Shown here: positions 50,598 through 60,995 of the stretch, piece after piece | How the letters are laid out: each line of letters begins with the position of its first letter | Numbering within the stretch: the first letter of the stretch is position 1 | From: Buchnera aphidicola (Aphis nerii) | GTDB lineage: Bacteria > Pseudomonadota > Gammaproteobacteria > Enterobacterales > Enterobacteriaceae | Assembly (NCBI RefSeq): GCF_005083105.1 | Contig: NZ_CP034885.1 | Location: 288,449 to 352,448 of the forward strand | Reading direction: 5' to 3' | Length of the DNA: 64,000 nucleotides | Translations under genes and position numbers: made by a program | Notes under the pieces: model-generated | Database searches by the model: none | Told to the model about the DNA's origin: nothing | What the model saw: only the letters and a program-made list of their open reading frames with translations

Positions 50598-51902
50598 CTA
50601 AATTTTGCAAATATTCAAAAAATCTTCGAAATATGACGGATAAGTTTTAATTACACAGCTAGGGTTTATTATATCAACACTCATATTAGATAAACATAAC
50701 AATGAAAAACACATTGCCATACGATGATCATTATACGTATTAATTTTCGCATGTTTTATGTTATCAGGAGGAGTAATAGACAAAAAATCTTTTCCCTCAT
50801 CTACTATTGCACCAACTTTTCTTAATTCATTTGTCATAGCAGACAACCTATCTGTTTCTTTAACTCTCCAATTATGTATATTTCTAATGATGGTAGTACC
50901 CTTAGCAAATAAAGCTACTATCGCAATAGTCATAGCAGCATCGGGAATATGGTTCATATCTAAATCTATTGCGTGTAATTTATTTTGAGTAGATATAATA
51001 AAAGAATCACCCCAGTTAATAATTGCACCCATTTTCTCTAGAATATCAGCGAATTTAATATCACCTTGTATACTTTTTTTTCCAGCTCCTATGACTTTGA
51101 CTGATCCGCCTTTAATTGCTGCAGCTGCTAAAAAATATGAAGCTGAGGAGGCATCGCCTTCAATCGTATAATTACCTGGCGTTTTGTATTTCTGATTTCC
51201 TATAATATAAAAAACAGAATAGGAATCATGCTTAATATTTATACCAAATAATTTTATCAAGTTAATCGTAATATCTATATATGGCTTAGAAACTAAATTT
51301 CCTTTGATAAATATAGTCGTATTTTTTAATGCTAGTGGAGCAATTATTAACAATGATGTTAAAAATTGACTAGAAATACTACCATCTAATGTAATTGAAC
51401 CACCTATAAAACCACCCTTTGTACATATTGGAGGATATCCAAAATTATTTTTATATTCAATAATTGCGCCTCCCTGGTGTAATGCATCAACAAGATGTTT
51501 AATAGGTCTTTCATTCATTCTGTCATCTCCAATTAACGTAATGTCGTTATTATTATATAAAGAAAAAACAGAAAGAAGAGGTCTAATAGCTGTACCTGCA
51601 TTTCCTAAAAATAATGAAATAGATTTTGATATTTTAAATGATTCATGATTACCTTTAATATGACAAGTTTTATTATTATTAGACAAAGAATAATAAATTC
51701 CAATTTTTTTTAAAGCAACTAGCATATGTTGAGTATCTTCACTATCTAATAAATTACTAATAGTTGTTGTACCATTAGATAAAGCTGATAATAATAATAC
51801 TCTATTCGAAATACTTTTTGATCCAGGTAAATAAACAGTCCCATTAACATAAGAAACTGGACGTAATTTTAAAAATTTTTGCATAGTAGATAGACTCGTC
51901 AT
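50598..51902 (-). CDS. aroA: 5-enolpyruvylshikimate-3-phosphate synthase
   Basis: Sixth step of the shikimate pathway, needed for chorismate and so for tryptophan and phenylalanine supply. [38 protein letters not shown] and [12 protein letters not shown] are intact. As listed it has 434 residues (E. coli 427). An in-frame ATG at 51884 (MQKFLKLRP) gives 428 residues and fits the E. coli N-terminus better; neither start has a clear Shine-Dalgarno sequence. Follows serC by a few bases, as in the E. coli serC-aroA operon. Confidence 0.96.
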   Translation of the reverse strand: MTSLSTMQKFLKLRPVSYVNGTVYLPGSKSISNRVLLLSALSNGTTTISNLLDSEDTQHMLVALKKIGIYYSLSNNNKTCHIKGNHESFKISKSISLFLGNAGTAIRPLLSVFSLYNNNDITLIGDDRMNERPIKHLVDALHQGGAIIEYKNNFGYPPICTKGGFIGGSITLDGSISSQFLTSLLIIAPLALKNTTIFIKGNLVSKPYIDITINLIKLFGINIKHDSYSVFYIIGNQKYKTPGNYTIEGDASSASYFLAAAAIKGGSVKVIGAGKKSIQGDIKFADILEKMGAIINWGDSFIISTQNKLHAIDLDMNHIPDAAMTIAIVALFAKGTTIIRNIHNWRVKETDRLSAMTNELRKVGAIVDEGKDFLSITPPDNIKHAKINTYNDHRMAMCFSLLCLSNMSVDIINPSCVIKTYPSYFEDFLNICKI

Positions 51903-51919
51903 TGTATGAATAAAAATTT

Positions 51920-53005
51920 TTATCCATATTTATTTTCAAAAAACAACATAAATTTAACTAATTTTTCTACACCTTCTACAGGCATAGCATTATAAATTGA
52001 AGCACGCATACCACCGACAATATAATGTCCTTTTAAAGCACATAGACCAAATTTTTTTGATTCTTGTAAAAATTTTTCATTTAATTTTGAATTAATTAAA
52101 TGAAAAACCACATTCATTTGAGATCTATTTTGTTTATCTATATTATTAATATAAAAATCACTTTGATCTATAAACTGATACAATAAATCTGATTTTTTTT
52201 TATTTAACTGTTCAATATTTTTTATTCCACCTTGTTTTTTAAGCCATTTAAAAACTAAGCCTGCTAAATACCACGCAAATGTAGGAGGTGTATTAAACAT
52301 AGAATCATGTTTATATATAATATTATAATCAAAAATAGATGGACATAATTTAGAAGCATGTCCTATTAAATCTTTTCTAATTATAATAATTGTAATACCA
52401 GAAGGACCAATATTTTTTTGAGCACCAGCATAAATAAGTCCATATTTACTAACATCAATTGAACGAGATAAAATAAATGATGAAAAATCTCCAACAATTA
52501 TTTTATTTTTAAAATTTGGTTCTTCGTAGACCGATAATCCATCTATAGTTTCATTCGGACAGTAATGAATATATGCAGAGATATCACTAATATCCCATTG
52601 TGAGGGTTTTATAAGAAAACTTTTATTATTTTGAATTTTTTTTATTGAGATACTCCTAGTATTACAATATTTTTTAGATTCCAAAAATGCAGAATTAGAC
52701 CAATATCCACTATTAATATAATCAGCTTTTGAAATTTTTCCTAATAAATTCATAGGAACTGCTGAAAATTGACCTCGAGCACCTCCTTGACAAAATAATA
52801 TTTTATAATTATCAGATATATTCAATAAATCTCTTAAATCTTGTTCTGCTTCTACAGTAACTCGATAGAAATCTTCAGTACGATGACTAATTTCCATTAC
52901 AGAACATCCTAAATTATTCCAATTTTTCAATTCTAATTGAGCTTGATATAGAACATCTTTAGGAATCATAGCTGGTCCAGCGCTAAAATTATAAATTAAA
53001 CTCAT
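51920..53005 (-). CDS. serC: Phosphoserine aminotransferase
   Basis: PLP transaminase of serine synthesis, also able to act in pyridoxine synthesis in E. coli. The PLP lysine is in [22 protein letters not shown] at the start and [14 protein letters not shown] are conserved. I place the start at the ATG 53005 ([13 protein letters not shown]): it follows GGTGA closely and gives 361 residues (E. coli 362). The longer frame from 53023 would add MIIGEK, which the family lacks. Confidence 0.95.
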   Translation of the reverse strand: MSLIYNFSAGPAMIPKDVLYQAQLELKNWNNLGCSVMEISHRTEDFYRVTVEAEQDLRDLLNISDNYKILFCQGGARGQFSAVPMNLLGKISKADYINSGYWSNSAFLESKKYCNTRSISIKKIQNNKSFLIKPSQWDISDISAYIHYCPNETIDGLSVYEEPNFKNKIIVGDFSSFILSRSIDVSKYGLIYAGAQKNIGPSGITIIIIRKDLIGHASKLCPSIFDYNIIYKHDSMFNTPPTFAWYLAGLVFKWLKKQGGIKNIEQLNKKKSDLLYQFIDQSDFYINNIDKQNRSQMNVVFHLINSKLNEKFLQESKKFGLCALKGHYIVGGMRASIYNAMPVEGVEKLVKFMLFFENKYG

Positions 53006-53035
53006 TTTTTCACCAATAATCATTATTCAACATAA

Positions 53036-54319
53036 TTAACTTATAAATTGCATATTTTGAAGATATTTAGCTTGTAATATTTTTGGGATTTTTACTCGAC
53101 CATCTTCTTGTTGATAATTTTCTAATATTGCTGCTAACGTTCTACCTACAGCTAATCCAGATCCATTCAATGTATGTACAAAATTATTAGTTTTGTCTAA
53201 TTTCTTTCGATATCGCGTTTGCATACGACGCGCTTGAAAATCACCCATATTAGAACAAGAAGAAATTTCTCTATATTTATTTTGTGAAGGAAACCATACT
53301 TCTAAATCATATGTTTTAGTAGCAGAAAAACCCATTTCCCCACCACATAATAAAACTTTTCTATATGGTAATTCTAAAAGTTGTAAAATTTTTTCTGCAT
53401 GATTAGTTAAAATTTCTAACGTTTGCATAGATAATTCTGGTTTAACAATTTGTATTAGTTCTACTTTATCAAATTGATGTAAACGAATTAAACCTTTAAC
53501 ATCTCGTCCATAAGAAGATGACTCTGATCTGAAACAAGGCGTACAAGCAGTTAACATAATAGGTAAACTTGTTTCATTTAATATTTCATTTCTAAATAAA
53601 TTAGTTAAAGGAACTTCTGCAGTAGGTATTAATATATATTTCTTTTTATCTATAGAATTAACATGAAATAAATCATTACTAAATTTAGGTAATTGTCCGG
53701 TACCGTACAAAGCATCATAATTTACTAAATAAGGTACATATGTTTCAATATAACCATGTTCGTTAGTGTGTATATCTAACATAAATTGAGTTAATGCCCT
53801 GTGTAAAAGTGCAATTTTTCCTTTCATTACAACAAATCTCGATCCAGATATTTTAGATGCTTCTTCCCAATTTATTTGATTAAAATTTTTTCCTATTTGT
53901 ATATGATCTCGAATGATAAAGTTATATTTTTTCTTTTCACCCCAATATTTTATTATTTTATTATTACTGTATCCGGTTCCTCTAGGAACATCTTCAGATG
54001 GTATATTAGGTATAGACATAGAAAAATTATGAATTTTTTCTTTTAAAAGGTTTAATTTATTTTTTAAAATATCTAAATTTTCTTTAGATCTAATAATTTT
54101 ATTTTTTAAAATATCATTATTTTCTTTTAAAATTTTTGATTTTCTAAATAAATCAGATAATAACTTATGTTTATATTGTAAATTTTCAGTTTGTACTTGT
54201 AATTTTTTTCTTTCGTTTTCCATTTTAGACATTAATGAAACATCTAAATTGAAACACTTTTTTGATAATTTTTCTGAAACTAAAAGTAATTCTTTTCTTA
54301 ATAAATAAGGGTTTAACAT
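53036..54319 (-). CDS. serS: Seryl-tRNA synthetase
   Basis: Class II synthetase charging tRNA-Ser. The N-terminal coiled-coil arm that grips the tRNA spans about residues 25-105 (rich in K/E/L). The catalytic domain shows YGTGQLPKF, LIPTAEVPLTN, motif 2 CFRSESSSYGRDVKGLIRLHQF and motif 3 LNGSGLAVGRTLAAILE. Length 427 residues (E. coli 430). It lies upstream of serC on the same strand with a 30-base gap. Confidence 0.98.
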   Translation of the reverse strand: MLNPYLLRKELLLVSEKLSKKCFNLDVSLMSKMENERKKLQVQTENLQYKHKLLSDLFRKSKILKENNDILKNKIIRSKENLDILKNKLNLLKEKIHNFSMSIPNIPSEDVPRGTGYSNNKIIKYWGEKKKYNFIIRDHIQIGKNFNQINWEEASKISGSRFVVMKGKIALLHRALTQFMLDIHTNEHGYIETYVPYLVNYDALYGTGQLPKFSNDLFHVNSIDKKKYILIPTAEVPLTNLFRNEILNETSLPIMLTACTPCFRSESSSYGRDVKGLIRLHQFDKVELIQIVKPELSMQTLEILTNHAEKILQLLELPYRKVLLCGGEMGFSATKTYDLEVWFPSQNKYREISSCSNMGDFQARRMQTRYRKKLDKTNNFVHTLNGSGLAVGRTLAAILENYQQEDGRVKIPKILQAKYLQNMQFIS

Positions 54320-54574
54320 AATATTTATATCTTTTAATAAAATAATAAAAATTTTTAACTATTGTGGATTATGCTTTATAATTAACGATTTAATTACATT
54401 AATCAAATAAATATTCAAAAAATTTTTATATTTATTATTTATTTTAAAAAATAAACAAAAGTAAGAATTAAATTTAATAGTAAAAATTTTAAAATTATTA
54501 ATTATTCATAATATTTTAAGCATAAATATAGTGATATGTTTAATATTTCAAAATATTCTTCTAAGGAAATCAAT

Positions 54575-55534
54575 ATGAATATTGTAAAACACAACAAAGT
54601 TATTATTTTAGGATCAGGTCCTGCTGGATATACTGCTGCTATATACACAGCGAGAGCTAATTTAAATCCTGTACTAATTACTGGAGATAATAAGGGAGGT
54701 CAATTAATGAATACTAATGAAATTGAAAATTGGCCTGGAGATAAAAATCGAATTACTGGTTTAGAATTAATGGACCGTATGTATGAACATGCAATAAAAT
54801 ATCAAACACAAATTATATCAGATAAAATTATTTCAGTAGAATTCAATAAAAAACCATTTCTTTTATTAGGAGAAAAAAATACATATACTGCTGATTCAGT
54901 GATTATTGCTACTGGTTCCAATCCACGTCAATTAGGTCTTAAATCAGAAAAAAAATTTCAAGGAAAAGGAGTTTCTACTTGTGCAATATGTGATGGTTTT
55001 TTTTATAAAAATAAAGATGTTGCAGTAGTTGGAGGAGGAAATACAGCTATTGAAGAAACACTATACTTATCAAATTTCGTAAAAAAAATAAATTTAATAC
55101 ATCGTAAAGAACATTTTAAGGCAGAAAAAATACTAGTTAACCGATTACTAAAACTAGTAAAAAATAAGAAAGTGATACTTCACTGCAACCATTATATAAA
55201 AGAAATATTAGGAAATGAGTCAGGTGTTACAAATCTATTAATTAAAGATGTAAACTCATCTAAAAAAAACATAAAAAAAATTATTGTTTCTGGTCTATTT
55301 GTTGCAATAGGACATATTCCTAATACAAATATATTTATAAATCAATTAGAAATAGAGAATGGGTATATCAAAATTAAACATGAAAAACATGGAAACTATA
55401 CACAAACGAGTATTCCAGGTATTTTCGCTGCAGGTGATGTAACAGATCATGTATATAAACAAGCAATTACATCTTCTGCCAGTGGTTGTATGGCAGCAAT
55501 AGATTGTGAACGTTATTTAAATTCTATTTGTTAA
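54575..55534 (+). CDS. trxB: Thioredoxin reductase
   Basis: NADPH-dependent FAD flavoenzyme reducing thioredoxin. FAD-binding ILGSGPAGYTAAIYTARAN opens the protein. The redox pair C136/C139 lies in STCAICDGFF, and the NADPH loop is VVGGGNTAIEE. FAAGDVTDHVYKQAITSA completes the FAD site. I start at the ATG 54575: AAGGA is seven bases upstream and the 319-residue length fits E. coli (321). An upstream ATG at 54536 would add 13 non-conserved residues. Confidence 0.97.
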   Translation: MNIVKHNKVIILGSGPAGYTAAIYTARANLNPVLITGDNKGGQLMNTNEIENWPGDKNRITGLELMDRMYEHAIKYQTQIISDKIISVEFNKKPFLLLGEKNTYTADSVIIATGSNPRQLGLKSEKKFQGKGVSTCAICDGFFYKNKDVAVVGGGNTAIEETLYLSNFVKKINLIHRKEHFKAEKILVNRLLKLVKNKKVILHCNHYIKEILGNESGVTNLLIKDVNSSKKNIKKIIVSGLFVAIGHIPNTNIFINQLEIENGYIKIKHEKHGNYTQTSIPGIFAAGDVTDHVYKQAITSSASGCMAAIDCERYLNSIC

Positions 55535-55563
55535 AAATAAGATTTTTTTATTTCATCAAAAAC

Positions 55564-55586
55564 ATACTAGTCAAAATGACTAGTAT
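55564..55586. terminator. Perfect ten-base hairpin between trxB and infA
   Basis: ATACTAGTCA and TGACTAGTAT enclose an AAA loop. It lies 29 bases after the trxB stop. No U-tract follows (CGGTTATAATTT), but TATAAT just downstream could be the infA -10, so the hairpin may separate trxB from an infA promoter. Confidence 0.5.
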
Positions 55587-55642
55587 CGGTTATAATTTAA
55601 ACATAAAAATTTTTATTCTTATCTATTATTTTAGAGAAAAAA

Positions 55643-55861
55643 ATGCCTAAAGAAGATAATATTGAAATGCAAGGAACAGTTATTGATACATTACCAAATA
55701 CAATGTTTCGTGTAGAATTAGAAAACAAACATATTATTACTGCACATATTTCAGGAAAAATGCGAAAAAACTACATTAGAATATTAACAGGAGACAAGGT
55801 CACTGTTGAATTAACACCATATGATTTAACAAAAGGCAGAATTATTTTCAGAAGTCGCTAA
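55643..55861 (+). CDS. infA: Translation initiation factor IF-1
   Basis: Small OB-fold factor that occupies the ribosomal A site during initiation. It has 72 residues, identical to E. coli, with [39 protein letters not shown] and the C-terminal [14 protein letters not shown] precedes the ATG. Stands alone between trxB and aspS. Confidence 0.97.
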   Translation: MPKEDNIEMQGTVIDTLPNTMFRVELENKHIITAHISGKMRKNYIRILTGDKVTVELTPYDLTKGRIIFRSR

Positions 55862-56043
55862 TTTAAATAAATTGTAATTATATTTAACAAATCTCAATTT
55901 AATAAAAAATTTATGAATCTACTATTTTTATTAAAAATATAATAATTTCCTAAAATTTTTTTAATTATCTCTTCTAAAAAATAATTGTTAATATAAACTG
56001 TTTTTAAGAAGATATTATTAAAAATAAATTTTACAGAGAATGT

Positions 56044-57798
56044 ATGCGCACTAAATATTGTGGAAATATTAGAATTATTGATTTAAACAAATCTTTAATT
56101 TTATCTGGTTGGGTAAATAAAATAAGAAATTTTGGTCAATTCATTTTTGTAGACATGAGAGATTGCACTGGTATTGTACAAATTATTTTTGAATTAAAAA
56201 ATGATGCTATTTTTAAAAAAGCATTAAGCTTAAAAAATGAATCATGTATTCAAGTTGTAGGAACTGTACGAAAAAGAAATAGTAAAAATTTAAATTTAAA
56301 TACTGGAGAAATAGAAGTATTAGCTAATAAACTAAAAATTTTTAATATTTCAAAATCACTCCCGTTAGATTATTCAAATACTAATAGTGATGATTTAAGA
56401 TTAAAATATCGTTATTTAGAACTTAGAAAATCTATTTTATTTAAAAATTTAAAAGTTAGAAGCCAAGTTATTTGTTTGATAAGAACTTTCATGACAAAGA
56501 AAAATTTTTTAGATGTTGAAACACCATTATTAACAAAATCTACTCCAGAAGGAGCTAGAGATTATTTAGTTCCTAGTCGAAACTATCCAGGCAAATTTTA
56601 TGCTTTACCGCAATCACCTCAATTATTTAAACAATTATTAATGATATCTGGAATTGACAGATATTATCAGATAGTAAAATGTTTTCGTGATGAAGATTTA
56701 AGATCTGACCGACAACCTGAATTTACACAAGTCGATATTGAAGCTTCCTTTTTAAATGCAATACAAGTTCGAAAAATTATAGAACAATTAATAAAAAAAA
56801 TTTGGCTTAAAATACTAAATTATAATTTAAATAAATTTCCTGTTATATCTTTTAAAGAATCAATGGAAAGATATGGATCAGATAAACCTGATTTACGTAA
56901 TCCTATAGAAATAATTGACGTATTTGATATTTTTAATAAAAAAGAATTTTTTAAATTTTTTGAAATTAATACGTCTAAAAAAAATAGAATAGCTTTATTG
57001 TGTTTTTCTGAAGGAGAAAAAATAAGTCGAAAAAAAATTGAAAAATATTGCAATTACGTAAATAAATTTGGTGCTAAAAAACTATTTTATATAAAAATAA
57101 CAAAATATGAAATAGGTCAATCAAATATTCAAAGTTCAATAAAAAAGATTTTAAACAACACTCTCTTGAATAAAATTATAAATAAAACGAATGCTAAAAA
57201 CGGAGATATTTTATTTATAATGGCAGATAAAGAAGATATTGTAAATAAATCTCTTGGAATGTTACGTATAAAATTAGCAAATGATTTTAAAATTTTTGAA
57301 GAAAATATTTGGAAACCAGTATGGATTATCAATTTCCCAATGTTTAAAAAAGATAAATTTAAAAAATTATCTTCAGTTCATCATCCTTTTACTGCTTTTA
57401 AAAAAAATCATGAAAAAAAATACAATAATAATTTAGATAAAGCAATGTCAGATAGTTATGATTTAGTTATTAATGGATATGAAATTGGTGGCGGTTCTGT
57501 TCGTATTCATAATGCAGAAACACAAAAAAAAATCTTTGATATTATTGGTATAAATGAAAAAGATCAAACAGAAAAATTTGGATTTTTAATAGAAGCGTTA
57601 AAATATGGTGCTCCACCTCATGCAGGTATAGCTTTAGGATTAGATAGAATAATTATGTTATTAAGAAATACAAATAATATTAGAGATGTAATTGCTTTTC
57701 CTAAAACAACATCTGCATTGTGCCCAATGACTAATGCTCCTAGTATATTAAAAAAAGAAAACTTAAAAGAGTTAAGTATTAAAATCGTTAAAAAATGA
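56044..57798 (+). CDS. aspS: Aspartyl-tRNA synthetase
   Basis: Class IIb synthetase charging tRNA-Asp. The N-terminal OB anticodon domain includes LSGWVNKIRNFGQFIFVDMRD. The catalytic domain has TKSTPEGARDYLVPSR, FYALPQSPQLFKQLLM, motif 2 CFRDEDLRSDRQPEFTQVD, the bacterial GAD insertion (about 285-405), and motif 3 GIALGLDRIIMLL. Length 584 residues (E. coli 590). Ends six bases before the convergent znuB stop. Confidence 0.98.
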   Translation: MRTKYCGNIRIIDLNKSLILSGWVNKIRNFGQFIFVDMRDCTGIVQIIFELKNDAIFKKALSLKNESCIQVVGTVRKRNSKNLNLNTGEIEVLANKLKIFNISKSLPLDYSNTNSDDLRLKYRYLELRKSILFKNLKVRSQVICLIRTFMTKKNFLDVETPLLTKSTPEGARDYLVPSRNYPGKFYALPQSPQLFKQLLMISGIDRYYQIVKCFRDEDLRSDRQPEFTQVDIEASFLNAIQVRKIIEQLIKKIWLKILNYNLNKFPVISFKESMERYGSDKPDLRNPIEIIDVFDIFNKKEFFKFFEINTSKKNRIALLCFSEGEKISRKKIEKYCNYVNKFGAKKLFYIKITKYEIGQSNIQSSIKKILNNTLLNKIINKTNAKNGDILFIMADKEDIVNKSLGMLRIKLANDFKIFEENIWKPVWIINFPMFKKDKFKKLSSVHHPFTAFKKNHEKKYNNNLDKAMSDSYDLVINGYEIGGGSVRIHNAETQKKIFDIIGINEKDQTEKFGFLIEALKYGAPPHAGIALGLDRIIMLLRNTNNIRDVIAFPKTTSALCPMTNAPSILKKENLKELSIKIVKK

Positions 57799-57804
57799 TA
57801 AACA

Positions 57805-58599
57805 TCATATTTTTTTAAAAAAATTTTTTATGATACTTAACAAATAGAGAAAAGAAGAAAATAATACAATTGATGGACTTGTGGGTGTGTTAAAAAAAAG
57901 TGCTAAAATTATTCCTCCTGTAACAGAAAAAATACTGACTATAATACCAATTATTACCATTTTTTCTGGTGAATTAGCAAAATATTTTGCAGTAGCAGGG
58001 GGTATAACTAATAAAGAAGTAATTAATAACGCACCTACAAATTTAATTGAAATAGAAATAGTTAAAGCTGTTGTTAACATCAAAATTAAACGTGTATAAA
58101 AAATATTTATACCATCAATTTGAGCTAACTCTGGATTGATTGTTACTAATAAAATTGAATTCCAACGAATAATTAGAATAATTAAGACTATAATACTTCC
58201 TAAAAAAATAGTAATTAAATCAGATTTAGTGACAGTTAATAAGTCACCAAATAGATAATTATTAAAATCTATTGGTCGTGAAGTAGAAATAAAACTAATT
58301 AATACTATTCCCAAAGAAAGTGAACTATGAGATATTATACTTAATATGGTTTCCAGTGGAATTGGTAGTATTTTTTCTAACCATGCTAAAAAAATAGCAA
58401 GAAAACTTATAAAAATAAAAATAACATAAAAAGAATTAGTATTAAATGCTACAGATATCGCTAATCCAAGTAAAGAAGAATGTGATAATGTATCACCAAA
58501 AGATGACATACGACGCCAAACTATAAACGAACCTAAAGGTCCTGTAGCAAAAGAAAGAAAAATTCCTGATAACCATCCAGTAAAAATTGATTCAAACAT
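57805..58599 (-). CDS. znuB: Zinc ABC transporter permease ZnuB
   Basis: Membrane subunit of the high-affinity zinc importer. 264 residues (E. coli 261) with about eight hydrophobic segments. FATGPLGSFIVWRRMSSFGD, TLSHSSLLGLAI and ALLITSLLVIPPATAKYFA are family landmarks. It follows znuC by 35 bases on the same strand. Its periplasmic partner ZnuA is not encoded next to it. Confidence 0.95.
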   Translation of the reverse strand: MFESIFTGWLSGIFLSFATGPLGSFIVWRRMSSFGDTLSHSSLLGLAISVAFNTNSFYVIFIFISFLAIFLAWLEKILPIPLETILSIISHSSLSLGIVLISFISTSRPIDFNNYLFGDLLTVTKSDLITIFLGSIIVLIILIIRWNSILLVTINPELAQIDGINIFYTRLILMLTTALTISISIKFVGALLITSLLVIPPATAKYFANSPEKMVIIGIIVSIFSVTGGIILALFFNTPTSPSIVLFSSFLYLLSIIKNFFKKI

Positions 58600-58634
58600 A
58601 ATATAAAAATACTCTAAAATTTTATTTTGTATAT

Positions 58635-59357
58635 TTAATATTGATGGATATGATCATGATGATGATGATAAATTGCTATTTCTTGAATGCGATCTAAACC
58701 AAACATTGAAATAAATTCTAAATTTTTAAATACTTTTTTAGGACTGCCGAAACAACAAATATGTTTGTTTAGACAAATTACATGATCAGTATGAGCCATA
58801 ACAAAATTTAAATCATGAGAAACTATTAAAATAGTACAATTTAATTCATTACGTATACAATGGATTAAATTATATAAATCTAATTGACCCATTACATCAA
58901 CTCCTTGTACTGGTTCATCTAAAACAAGTAAATCTGGATTATTTAATAAAGCTCTAGCTAAAAGAACACGTTGTATTTCACCACCTGACAACTTTTGCAA
59001 AGACAAATATATTAGTGATTCTGCCTTAACACGTGTTAAAATTTTTAAAATATTTGTTGTTTTTTTATATCGAGATAATTGCATAAATCGTTCTACTGTA
59101 ATAGGTAATAAATTATTAAGATATAATTTTTGTGGTACATAACCAACAGATATTCCATCTGTACGGAAAACCACTCCGGACGTAGGTTTTATTAATCCTA
59201 AAATAACGCGTATTAAAGTAGATTTTCCAGCTCCGTTGGGACCAATTAATGTAATTATACGATTAGAATTTAAAGATAATGAAACATCATGAAGAATTAA
59301 ACGATTAGAGAGATTTACATACACATTTTTTAAAACAACCAATTCAGACATAATCAA
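58635..59357 (-). CDS. znuC: Zinc ABC transporter ATPase ZnuC
   Basis: Walker A is GPNGAGKST, the signature LSGGEIQRVLLARA, Walker B LLVLDEPVQGVD and the H-loop VSHD. Length 240 residues (E. coli 251). The C-terminus ends in a histidine-rich stretch (YHHHHDHIHQY), also present in E. coli ZnuC, presumably metal-responsive. First gene of the znuCB pair. Confidence 0.96.
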   Translation of the reverse strand: MIMSELVVLKNVYVNLSNRLILHDVSLSLNSNRIITLIGPNGAGKSTLIRVILGLIKPTSGVVFRTDGISVGYVPQKLYLNNLLPITVERFMQLSRYKKTTNILKILTRVKAESLIYLSLQKLSGGEIQRVLLARALLNNPDLLVLDEPVQGVDVMGQLDLYNLIHCIRNELNCTILIVSHDLNFVMAHTDHVICLNKHICCFGSPKKVFKNLEFISMFGLDRIQEIAIYHHHHDHIHQY

Positions 59358-59885
59358 ATATTTTTTTATATTATTTTAATATTCTTTGATTATAAAATAT
59401 TTTTATAAAAATGAATATCAATTTTATTCTAAAAATAAAAGAAAGTATTTAAATAGTAAATATGAATAATATTAAATTTATTTTTTAAAACATTCTAATG
59501 TCTTAAAAATATTTAATAAAAATAATTTAAAGAAATATTATCTAAGTAAATATAACAAATAAACAGTAAAAAGTACTTTACAAAATATTAATAAAATTCA
59601 TAATATAACTAAAACAAACAAAAATAATAATAATTATTTGATTTTTTATATTTAATATACTAATCATATTTATGATAATCAAAAAATTTTATATACTAAT
59701 AAACAAAGTTAAATATTACATAATTTTTCAAGAAATATAATTTAATTGGAAATATTATTAATCCTACAATACAATAGACAAAAATATAAATACAAATTTA
59801 TAGATACAAATATATATATCTAACTTTTATTAATTTTATTTTTAATTAATGTATTAAGCTGCTTCAAACATTTAAGGAACAAAAA
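59358..59885. other. 528-base gap at the expected position of znuA
   Basis: The longest non-coding stretch in the window, between divergent znuC and mepM. In E. coli znuA lies here, in the mepM orientation. The sequence is nearly pure A/T with stops in all frames. Near its end, about 59848-59874, one plus-strand frame reads LINVLSCFK, faintly like the LANQYASCLK end of E. coli ZnuA. That is too short to call a remnant. Promoters of znuCB and mepM must lie here. Confidence 0.45.
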
Positions 59886-60944
59886 ATGCAGCATATTTAT
59901 AAACAGATTTATTTATATTTCAATTGTATATTTATATTTTTTATAAGAATCTCTTTTATTTCTATAATATTATCAAGTTGCACTATTATATCAGAAGAAA
60001 AAAAAATATTATTTAATCAAGTAATTTTTAAAAAAAATCATAATATTTCAAATAATGAAGAAAAAAAAATTATTTTATATAAAAAAAATACAAAAATTAA
60101 GTATAAAAACTTAAAAAATCATCAAAAAATTAAAAATTTATTTGATTTAATTCTAGATCCTTCAAAAAACAAATTTACACAAAAAATAATTCATATTAAA
60201 AAAAATTCTAATTTTTTTAATAGTGCATATGCATCAAAACTAAATTTATCTGATATTAACACTATTATTAAAGCAATAGAATGGCAGGTAAGTTTTCGTA
60301 AAATTAATGTCAACAGTACATTTCATTTAATTTATTTAAAAAAGAAAACAAATTCAAAAAAAAATAAAAATATATTATTAGGTATAAAAGTAAATAATTT
60401 AGATAAAACATATTATGCCATACGAGCACCTAATGGTAATTTCTATGATGAAAATGGTGTTAATAAATCAAAAATAATTATGAATTTTGCATTATTAAAA
60501 AAATATCGAATTTCTTCTCATTTCAATTTACATAGGTTTCATCCTGTTACTCAGCGTATCAGTCGTCATTTAGGAGTTGATTTAGCAATGCCTAAAGGAA
60601 CCTTAGTACTTGCTACTAGCAGTGGTAAAATAATTAAAACAGGATTTAATAATATCTCAGGTTTTTATATAGTTATAAACAATCAAAACCAATGTATTAC
60701 TAAATACATGCATCTCAAAAAAATTTTAGTAAAAGCAGGTGAAAATATACAAATAAATCAAAAAATTGCATTATCTGGAGATACTGGAAGAACAACAGGT
60801 CCCCATTTACATTATGAGATTTGGATAAATAAACACGCAATTAATCCAATATATGCTCAATCTTTTTTCGTTAACGAACTTACAAAAAAAGAACGTATTG
60901 CATATTTTAAAATATCTAAAATAATTTTATCAATATTAAAATAA
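59886..60944 (+). CDS. mepM: M23-family murein endopeptidase
   Basis: Peptidoglycan DD-endopeptidase of the YebA/MepM type, cleaving crosslinks for wall growth. The LytM domain is complete: H228 and D232 (RHLGVDLAMPKGT) and H307-x-H309 (GRTTGPHLHYEIW) are the zinc and catalytic residues, with YMHLKKILVKAGE between. 352 residues, shorter than E. coli (440), mainly in the linker. The N-terminus has a hydrophobic segment (about 12-31) that ends in LSSC, a possible lipobox with C32. The neighbour relation to znuC/znuB and pykA supports yebA. Confidence 0.92.
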   Translation: MQHIYKQIYLYFNCIFIFFIRISFISIILSSCTIISEEKKILFNQVIFKKNHNISNNEEKKIILYKKNTKIKYKNLKNHQKIKNLFDLILDPSKNKFTQKIIHIKKNSNFFNSAYASKLNLSDINTIIKAIEWQVSFRKINVNSTFHLIYLKKKTNSKKNKNILLGIKVNNLDKTYYAIRAPNGNFYDENGVNKSKIIMNFALLKKYRISSHFNLHRFHPVTQRISRHLGVDLAMPKGTLVLATSSGKIIKTGFNNISGFYIVINNQNQCITKYMHLKKILVKAGENIQINQKIALSGDTGRTTGPHLHYEIWINKHAINPIYAQSFFVNELTKKERIAYFKISKIILSILK

Positions 60945-60995
60945 TATTTTTTTAAATATGTTTACTCAATATTAATAAAAGAACTTAAAAATAAT

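Noticed and set aside
59358..59885. Firm annotation of a znuA pseudogene in this gap
   Set aside because: Only a nine-residue chance-level similarity could be seen; reported as a hypothesis instead.
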